A stretch of DNA of 9,411 nt from an uncultured Lachnospiraceae bacterium (GTDB taxonomy: Bacteria > Bacillota > Clostridia > Lachnospirales > Lachnospiraceae): the NCBI GenBank assembly GCA_910585065.1, contig CAJUCG010000132.1:1-9411 (forward strand). The letters run 5' to 3'. Position numbers and translations under genes: made by a program. Of this stretch, positions 1 through 4,161 are shown piece after piece; within the stretch, counting starts at the first letter, position 1, and the number at the start of each line of letters is the position of its first letter. A model generated the notes under the pieces. It worked only from the letters and a program-made list of their open reading frames with translations. It searched no databases and was not told the origin of the DNA.

Positions 1-90
1 ATCGTATATAATTTGTGCATAATCAACAAGTAATCTTTGCTATTTTTAGCTTTTCATGAAGATCTGCTGAAAAAATGCCAAATTACGCTC

Positions 91-118
91 TTGATTTCTC
101 TTTGCTTTTTGGTATAAT
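91..118 (+). promoter_or_regulatory. Promoter of the ArsR-type regulator gene
   Basis: A perfect -10 TATAAT lies at 113-118 and a -35-like TTGATT at 91-96, with a 16-bp spacer. The start codon is about 50 bp downstream and is preceded by the SD AAAGGGG at 154-160, 8 nt before the ATG. The 90 bases to the left hold no gene that can be recognised; a tiny GCTA/TAGC hairpin near 39-50 is too short to interpret. Confidence 0.6.
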
Positions 119-168
119 GGAAACATCCAGCAAACTATTTTAACAAAAATTCCAAAGGGGCATTTATT

Positions 169-1116
169 ATGTTACATATTACTTCATTAGACGACGGTTT
201 GGAATTATTCAAGGCGCTTGGCTCCGAAATCCGCGTCTCTATCATCAAACAACTGCTCGATAATAAGGGCATGAACATGAATGAACTTGCCGCCAGTCTA
301 AATATTACAAACGGCGCGCTCACAAGTCATATCAAACGCCTTGAGGACTGTGGCATTATCTCGATCTCAAACGAGTCGAACGGTCATGGGAATGAAAAGC
401 GCTGTTCCATACATCTTGATAAAATTCTGATTGAGATTGAGCCGGATATCGCCTCCAAAAATATTTATGAAACCGATATCAAAGTTGGCCAATACTGCGA
501 CTATCAAGTATATCCAACTTGTGGTCTTGCCACGAGCAAAGCTCTGATCGGAGAAGTGGACAGCACACGCTATTTTTCCCATCCTGACCGGATGAATGCA
601 AGCATTATCTGGTTTGCCAAAGGATTTGTAGAATATATCATCCCGAATTTTATTCCGACCTCGCAAAAGATCGACCAGATTACTATCTCTGCCGAACTTT
701 GTTCGGAAGCACCAGGTTTTAACAATGTCTGGCCTTCTGATATACATTTTTATCTAAACAATACTTGCCTTGGTCACTGGACGAGTCCGGGTGATTTCGG
801 CGAAGAGCGCGGAATTTTCACTCCAAACTGGTGGTTTCGCAACTGGAACCAGTACGGTATGCTAAAGTTAATTGTCATCAATCGTCATGGAACTTATATT
901 GACGGATTAAAAATTTCCGATGTCTCTTTGAAACAGATGAAGTTAGACTACCGCAGTCCGCTCAAACTAAGATTCGCCGTCCCGGAGAATGCAGAACATG
1001 TCGGCGGACTTACGATCTTTGGCAGCGGTTTCGGAAATTACAATCAGGATATCAATGTCAGCATCAACTACAGCCCAATGATTTCCAACGACTGGACGAC
1101 AATGGGTGAAATATAG
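169..1116 (+). CDS. ArsR-type winged-helix transcriptional regulator with C-terminal beta-rich domain
   Basis: This 315-residue protein is probably a DNA-binding regulator of carbohydrate genes. Residues about 12-90 form a winged helix of the ArsR type: FKALGSEIRVSIIKQL is the typical opening helix, and MNELAASLNITNGALTSHIK (37-56) is the helix-turn-helix. The remaining 220 residues are not the short ArsR metal-sensing extension. They contain a YCDYQVYPTCGL stretch (109-120), a Trp/Gly-rich GHWTSPGDFGEERG stretch (202-215) and alternating beta-strand patterns that suggest a jelly-roll, possibly ligand-binding, domain. Proteins of this architecture occur in Clostridia and Paenibacillus; I cannot name a characterised member. 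There is no signal peptide or membrane segment. The start is fixed by the SD AAAGGGG 8 nt upstream. It faces a GH43 gene and lies about 3 kb from a GH51 gene, so control of arabinoside use is a reasonable inference, not shown. Confidence 0.85.
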   Translation: MLHITSLDDGLELFKALGSEIRVSIIKQLLDNKGMNMNELAASLNITNGALTSHIKRLEDCGIISISNESNGHGNEKRCSIHLDKILIEIEPDIASKNIYETDIKVGQYCDYQVYPTCGLATSKALIGEVDSTRYFSHPDRMNASIIWFAKGFVEYIIPNFIPTSQKIDQITISAELCSEAPGFNNVWPSDIHFYLNNTCLGHWTSPGDFGEERGIFTPNWWFRNWNQYGMLKLIVINRHGTYIDGLKISDVSLKQMKLDYRSPLKLRFAVPENAEHVGGLTIFGSGFGNYNQDINVSINYSPMISNDWTTMGEI

Positions 1117-1149
1117 TTTTTATCCTCTGTCCAGAGTATTTTTCCCATC

Positions 1150-1188
1150 AAAAGCACCGAACCTTTTTGTATAGGCGCGGTGCTTTTT
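1150..1188. terminator. Bidirectional intrinsic terminator between the convergent regulator and GH43 genes
   Basis: AAAAGCACCG (1150-1159) is perfectly complementary to CGGTGCTTTT (1178-1187). The arms enclose an 18-nt loop, and TTTTT follows on the plus strand. On the minus strand the A-run of the left arm becomes a U-run. It sits 33 bp after the regulator stop and 57 bp after the GH43 stop, so it probably serves both. Confidence 0.8.
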
Positions 1189-1245
1189 GTTTTGCACACA
1201 TTTTACTGCTACCTTATTGTGTATGTCCCTGCTCTTAAACAGCCG

Positions 1246-2208
1246 TCAACGATTCTTCTCAAATACAAAGCGCGGTGTGCCGTCCGCATTCCACTGCACA
1301 TTCAACATCATCGCATGGCGGTTCGGATCGTAGAGTGGATCGCCGACAATCTCCTCATACTGACGCGCGTGAAAGACCATAATATCCTGCTTTCCGTCTT
1401 CGGATTTAACAAAGCTGTTATGTCCTGGTCCGTAGATCCCCTTCTCCTCATCCGTACAGAGAACAGGCATTCTTGACTTTTGCCACGAGCGCGGATCCAA
1501 AAGATCAGAGTTCTCGTCAGCAGTCATCATACCGACACAATAGCACGCGCCAGTTGCACTTGCAGAGTAGGTCAGGAAAATCTTTCCGCCATGTTTTAAT
1601 ATGGCAGGACCTTCCGCAACCCAAAATCCAACTCTCTCCCAGTCGTAGTCCGGAGTTACAAGAAGTACCTGAACCGTTTTTAGCTTTGTCGGACTCTCCA
1701 TCTCTGCGATATAAAGATTGGAGATCTGCTTTCCCACGCCAACTTTCTCCGCCCATATCATAAAACACTTTCCCTGATTTTCAAATACTGTCGCGTCAAG
1801 AGAGAATGCGCGGAAAGAAAACTCGTCCTCGTCAGCACACTGCATCGGTCCACACTCCTCCCAGGCATCTTCCATTGGGTTCTGCCCGGTGCAGCGCAGT
1901 ACATAAGGACGTATCGCCCAGATATCCTCCTCTTTTCCAGCGGCAAAATAAATGTACCACCCACCGTCAAGATAGTGCATCTCCGGTGCCCAGATATGCT
2001 TGCTCATCGACCCATTCTGGTGCTTCTCCCAGACCGTCTTCTCCGCAGCACTTGCAAGCCCTGCAATGGAATCCGCTCTGCGCAGCACAATCCTATCATA
2101 GGCTGGAACCGAGGCCGTAAAATAGTACGACCCGTCCGCCGCCTTCATCACATAAGGATCTGCCCGCTGCTCAATCAATGGTTTGTTGTACTCGGTTTCC
2201 CTCAACAT
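1246..2208 (-). CDS. Glycoside hydrolase family 43 (probable alpha-L-arabinofuranosidase)
   Basis: This 320-residue protein is a single-domain GH43 five-bladed beta-propeller enzyme that likely removes alpha-L-arabinofuranosyl (possibly xylosyl) groups by inversion. The three acidic residues expected of the family are visible: the general base Asp17 in RADPYV, the pKa-modulating Asp138 in SLDATVFE, and the general acid Glu199 in WVAEGP. The HIWAPEMH (71-78) and GPGHNSF (260-266) motifs also fit GH43; the latter carries the conserved His near the active site. No signal peptide is present, which suggests cytoplasmic action on imported oligosaccharides. The ATG is preceded on the minus strand by AGGAAGGGG at a suitable distance. 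Exact substrate cannot be read from sequence: arabinofuranosidase is favoured because of the GH51 gene nearby, but beta-xylosidase is possible. Length is normal for a catalytic domain without a carbohydrate-binding module. Confidence 0.88.
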   Translation of the reverse strand: MLRETEYNKPLIEQRADPYVMKAADGSYYFTASVPAYDRIVLRRADSIAGLASAAEKTVWEKHQNGSMSKHIWAPEMHYLDGGWYIYFAAGKEEDIWAIRPYVLRCTGQNPMEDAWEECGPMQCADEDEFSFRAFSLDATVFENQGKCFMIWAEKVGVGKQISNLYIAEMESPTKLKTVQVLLVTPDYDWERVGFWVAEGPAILKHGGKIFLTYSASATGACYCVGMMTADENSDLLDPRSWQKSRMPVLCTDEEKGIYGPGHNSFVKSEDGKQDIMVFHARQYEEIVGDPLYDPNRHAMMLNVQWNADGTPRFVFEKNR

Positions 2209-2330
2209 TTCCTTACCCCTTCCTGAGATTATTCTAAAATACCCTCTAAATTTCCGTGATTTTTATCATTTTAAAGTTCTTTGGTCACTTTTTCTTGTGT
2301 AAAACAACCACATCATTTAGACTTATCTAT

Positions 2331-2359
2331 AATATATTAGATTTTCCTAAATAAATCAA
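2331..2359 (-). promoter_or_regulatory. Probable promoter of the GH43 gene
   Basis: Read on the minus strand, TTGATT (2354-2359) and TATATT (2331-2336) are separated by 17 bp. This would give a leader of about 115 nt before the GH43 ATG. The word ATCAAGA at 2355-2361 overlaps the -35 and matches one arm of the palindrome at the GH51 start site, so it could be a half-site for a shared regulator; seven bases in AT-rich DNA is weak evidence. Confidence 0.45.
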
Positions 2360-2520
2360 GAGGGAATTGAAGATTTTTTTGGCAAATTTGACAATCTCTC
2401 ACTGTACCTATCAAAAACTGATCCTTTTTACCTGCTTTTTCTTTATTATTATACAAATAATTCTATATTTTTACATATAAATTAAATATTTTACATTATT
2501 TTACAATATTAAATCGAACG

Positions 2521-2555
2521 AAACGGTCGAGTACAAAAATTATCCCCGACCGTTT
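2521..2555 (-). terminator. Possible terminator of the small membrane protein gene
   Basis: AAACGGTCG (2521-2529) pairs perfectly with CGACCGTTT (2547-2555) around a 17-nt loop, 22 bp beyond the stop codon. On the minus strand the trailing U-run is only the TTT inside the stem, so termination may be weak. Confidence 0.5.
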
Positions 2556-2577
2556 GCAATTTCCCGCCGCTTATCAC

Positions 2578-2808
2578 CTATTTCTTTTTTCGTATCTTTC
2601 CCACAATGCGCACCACCATCATCACCGTTGACGCTAACAGCGCGTAAATGGCAATATCTCTCAATGTCCACTGCATCGATTTGATAAAACGATAGAGAAT
2701 AAAATGAGCGATCAGCAGCACGACAAAACAATACGCATAATATAGTACATAGATAAAAAGATTCCAGACAACTTCTTTTACAATATCGATCGGTTCATAT
2801 TTATGCAT
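2578..2808 (-). CDS. Small membrane protein with two predicted transmembrane helices
   Basis: This 76-residue protein of unknown function has a short charged N-terminus, a first hydrophobic helix at about 16-39 rich in Tyr, Phe, Val and Leu, a short linker with FIKSMQWTLRD, a second helix at about 50-69, and a basic tail KIRKKK. The positive tail predicts that the C-terminus is cytoplasmic, which with two helices puts the N-terminus on the same side. The start is well supported: GGAGGAGA lies a few bases upstream on the minus strand, and a -35/-10 pair with 17-bp spacing lies 40-70 bp upstream. It appears to be a single-gene transcript with no obvious link to the neighbouring sugar genes. I do not recognise a family. 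Confidence 0.7.
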   Translation of the reverse strand: MHKYEPIDIVKEVVWNLFIYVLYYAYCFVVLLIAHFILYRFIKSMQWTLRDIAIYALLASTVMMVVRIVGKIRKKK

Positions 2809-2847
2809 TTTCTCTCCTCCAATCCATTCATTTTACTTTTCCCCCTA

Positions 2848-2876
2848 ATTATAATCGATCATTGCTTTTTGTACAA
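2848..2876 (-). promoter_or_regulatory. Promoter of the small membrane protein gene
   Basis: On the minus strand, TTGTAC (2871-2876) and a perfect TATAAT (2848-2853) are separated by exactly 17 bp. The predicted start site is about 35 bp ahead of the ATG at 2808. Confidence 0.65.
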
Positions 2877-2995
2877 CTCCTAATTTTCCTCTCATTTTTT
2901 ATTTCCAATTTTCCCCTTTGAAAGATTCTTTTTTCTTAATCTTTTAAATATTCTGTTAATTTATACTTTTTTTATAAATTTTCTTATTTTTCTGC

Positions 2996-3024
2996 TTGAC
3001 AAACTCTTTTTTATGCACTATAAT
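2996..3024 (+). promoter_or_regulatory. Consensus promoter driving the repeat-bearing RNA
   Basis: TTGACA (2996-3001), a 17-bp spacer and TATAAT (3019-3024) give a full match to the vegetative sigma-A consensus. Transcription would start near 3031. No conventional gene follows for more than 1 kb, so the promoter implies a non-coding or micro-ORF transcript. Confidence 0.8.
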
Positions 3025-3118
3025 AAAGCCAAGAGAAACAACAAGACCAAAAATTGTTCCAGAAACTTTTCAAAGCCAAAAGGATTCCTTCCTCATCTGA
3101 TAGAATATCTTATTAAGG

Positions 3119-3281
3119 ATGAAATGCTGGATTTGTAATCAGAAAGCAAAGCCACATACCAGTCGCGAAAACGCGGTGTCGCTCACTGAAGGGAAGTTAT
3201 CCGATTGAAATGTTTCTCTCTGAATTACCGCGAACCGATAAAAAATTTAAGAGAAGGAGGTACAGTCCAGTGAAAACGTAA
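3119..3281 (+). other. Two adjacent short ORFs in the leader of the repeat RNA (speculative)
   Basis: An ORF at 3119-3208 would encode 29 residues beginning MKCWICNQKAKPHTSRE, with a Cys-x2-Cys pair. It ends in TGA one base before an ATG that opens a 23-residue basic ORF (3210-3281, ending KRRRYSPVKT). The second ORF terminates at the TAA of repeat 1, in frame with that repeat's GTG. AAGG directly abuts the first ATG, which is too close for a normal SD; GGGAAG lies 13 nt before the second. The close stop-start arrangement hints at coupling, but both ORFs are short enough to arise by chance. Confidence 0.22.
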
Positions 3282-3560
3282 CGGTTTACCCCATCCAAAT
3301 CTAAAAAAGGAGGTATGGTCCAACAAAAACATAACGGTTTACCCCATCCAAACTAAAAAAAGGAAGGTATAGTCCAATGAAGACATAATGTTTCACCCCA
3401 TCCAAATCTAAAAAAGGAAGGTATAGTCCAATGAAGACATAATGTTTCACCCCATCCAAACCTAAAAAAAGGAAGGTATGGTCCAATGAAGACATAATGG
3501 TTTACCCCATCCAAACCTAAAAAAGGAAGGTATAGTCCAATGGACACATAGGGTTCCATT
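3253..3560 (+). repeat. Six tandem ~54-bp repeats, each with an SD-like motif, most with a start codon, and a C-rich segment
   Basis: SD-like motifs begin at 3256, 3309, 3362, 3416, 3471 and 3525, giving periods of 53, 53, 54, 55 and 54 bp. The unit reads approximately AAAAAAGGAAGGTATAGTCC, then AATGAAGACATAATG, then TTTCACCCCATCCAAATCT. Repeats 1 and 2 have GGAGG; repeats 3-6 have GGAAGG. Five of the six have GTG or ATG exactly 9 nt after the motif (3270, 3377, 3431, 3486, 3540), giving ORFs of three codons; repeat 2 has ACA in that place. Repeats 3-5 also overlap the stop with a second ATG (TAATG). Since the period is not a constant multiple of three, the array does not encode a repeated protein on either strand. 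Copy 6 is decayed in its second half. Confidence 0.9.
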
Positions 3561-3856
3561 CTAAGCGGGAAAATTTTTAAAGCAATATGGATTTCCTTTT
3601 ATCGGATCCTAAAATGAGAAGGGGAACAAAAAAGATTTAATGTTCCATCTCGCAAAATAAAAAAGGGAAGTACAAGATAATGTATCCTCCCTCTAAAACA
3701 TTCATATAGATGTAACTGGATGGCAAATTTGATATTGATACTGCTCTTCTTTACAAAGGCAGGTATTTGAAATCCCCCTTAAAAATATTGGTGAAGTCTA
3801 ATTCCAATAACAAATTTTGATTAACCAAATAGGGATAGCAGCAAAAACAGAATATA
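3561..3856 (+). other. Decayed repeat-like segment between the tandem array and the final unit
   Basis: No gene is supported. GAGAAGGGG (3616-3624) is followed by TTTAATG opening a six-codon ORF (3640-3660) that begins Met-Phe-His, as the second micro-ORFs of repeats 3 and 4 do. AAAAAGGGAAG then leads into GATAATG (3680-3682), and AAAGGCAGGTAT (3755-3766) matches the repeat's AAAGGAAGGTAT at 11 of 12 positions. These look like drifting relics of a once longer array. Confidence 0.35.
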
Positions 3857-3893
3857 AGTAAGGAGGCATCCTCCAATGGATCAGTCCGAGTGA
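3857..3893 (+). other. Distal SD-ATG unit with self-complementary SD and five-codon ORF
   Basis: GGAGG (3862-3866) is followed 9 nt later by TCCAATGGA (ATG 3876-3878), the same motif and spacing as in the tandem repeats. The ORF Met-Asp-Gln-Ser-Glu ends in TGA at 3891-3893. The SD can fold with the next bases as GGAGG-CAT-CCTCC, which would hide it from the ribosome. The last two bases of the stop codon are the first two of the 16-bp stem. Confidence 0.45.
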
Positions 3894-3930
3894 AAGCCCG
3901 ATATCATGGATAATATGATATCGGGCTTTC
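3892..3930 (+). terminator. Strong hairpin, probable 3' end or processing signal of the repeat RNA
   Basis: GAAAGCCCGATATCAT (3892-3907) pairs perfectly over 16 bp with ATGATATCGGGCTTTC (3915-3930) around the loop GGATAAT. The stem is very stable, but CATATGC follows instead of a U-run, so it may be an inefficient terminator, a 3'-end stabiliser or an attenuator. It lies 134 bp before the GH51 promoter. Confidence 0.55.
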
Positions 3931-4063
3931 CATATGCATAAATTCTTCTGCTCAACAAATATTCAACAAATTTCACGAGCAGCAAAATATCTTTTTTCTA
4001 AAAAAACAGCACTTTGCACAATTTTTTTCCTGTTATTTCTCCTATTTGCACATATATCTTTCC

Positions 4064-4092
4064 TTGACACTTTCCCCTCCCTCCTCTATAAT
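4064..4092 (+). promoter_or_regulatory. Consensus promoter of the GH51 arabinofuranosidase gene
   Basis: TTGACA (4064-4069) and TATAAT (4087-4092) have a 17-bp spacer, a full sigma-A match. The predicted start near 4099 gives a leader of about 63 nt. The spacer is strikingly pyrimidine-rich (CTTTCCCCTCCCTCCTC). Confidence 0.85.
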
Positions 4093-4098
4093 GAATAC

Positions 4099-4116
4099 AT
4101 CAAGAAAATTCTTGAT
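4099..4116 (+). promoter_or_regulatory. Candidate operator palindrome at the GH51 transcription start
   Basis: ATCAAGAA-AA-TTCTTGAT is a perfect 8-bp inverted repeat placed at about +1 to +18. A repressor bound there would block initiation or early elongation. The regulator encoded at 169-1116 is a candidate binder, but no identical palindrome is present at its own promoter. In RNA it could instead fold into a 5'-terminal hairpin that protects the message. Confidence 0.55.
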
Positions 4117-4161
4117 AGTTTCACAATCTACTGAAATAAATAGAAAGGGACGGTATGATTT

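Larger units (their letters stand above)
2209..2577. other. AT-rich intergenic region upstream of GH43
   Basis: No gene is supported here. The right end holds a hairpin (2521-2555) that may terminate the small membrane protein gene. The middle carries the likely GH43 promoter on the minus strand. About 2380-2520 is very AT-rich, with repeated TTTTACA words but no clean inverted repeat. The TTGACA on the plus strand near 2387 has no suitable -10. Confidence 0.6.
3031..3935 (+). ncRNA. Candidate ~900-nt non-coding or micro-ORF RNA containing a tandem repeat array
   Basis: The proposed transcript runs from the consensus promoter at 2996-3024 to the 16-bp stem at 3892-3930. It contains no ORF above about 30 codons with a convincing start. 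From left to right it holds an unrepeated leader (3031-3250), six tandem repeats (about 3253-3560), decayed repeat-like pieces (about 3611-3690 and 3755-3766), and a last SD-ATG unit (3857-3893) against the final stem. The GH51 gene downstream has its own consensus promoter, so this need not be its leader. I compared it by memory with common riboswitches, T-box, RNase P, tmRNA, 6S and large structured RNAs and found no convincing match. The end point is uncertain because the final stem lacks a U-run after it. Confidence 0.45.

Noticed and set aside
367..747. 126-residue minus-strand ORF inside the regulator gene
   Set aside because: Antisense shadow of the regulator; its translation has no recognisable domain and no SD.
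3216..3236. T-box-like ACCGCG near TTACCGCGAAC
   Set aside because: The rest of the conserved T-box sequence (GGGTGG before ACCGCG, specifier stem) and a following aminoacyl-tRNA synthetase or amino acid gene are absent.
3271..3284. Catabolite-responsive element (cre) at TGAAAACGTAACGG
   Set aside because: Only the first half fits the CcpA consensus; the second half has too many mismatches.
3301..3559. Minus-strand ORFs with a repeated Leu-Asp-Gly-Val-Lys-His-Tyr-Val-Phe pattern
   Set aside because: They are the antisense of the tandem DNA repeats. The frame shifts between copies because periods are 53-55 bp, no SD precedes the starts, and the promoter is on the other strand.
3253..3560. 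CRISPR array
   Set aside because: The units are contiguous 53-55 bp copies without unique spacers, and no cas gene is present.
3934..4134. Plus-strand 66-residue ORF with a hydrophobic stretch
   Set aside because: It has no SD, starts beside the 16-bp stem and runs through the -35 and -10 of the GH51 promoter and its start-site palindrome.
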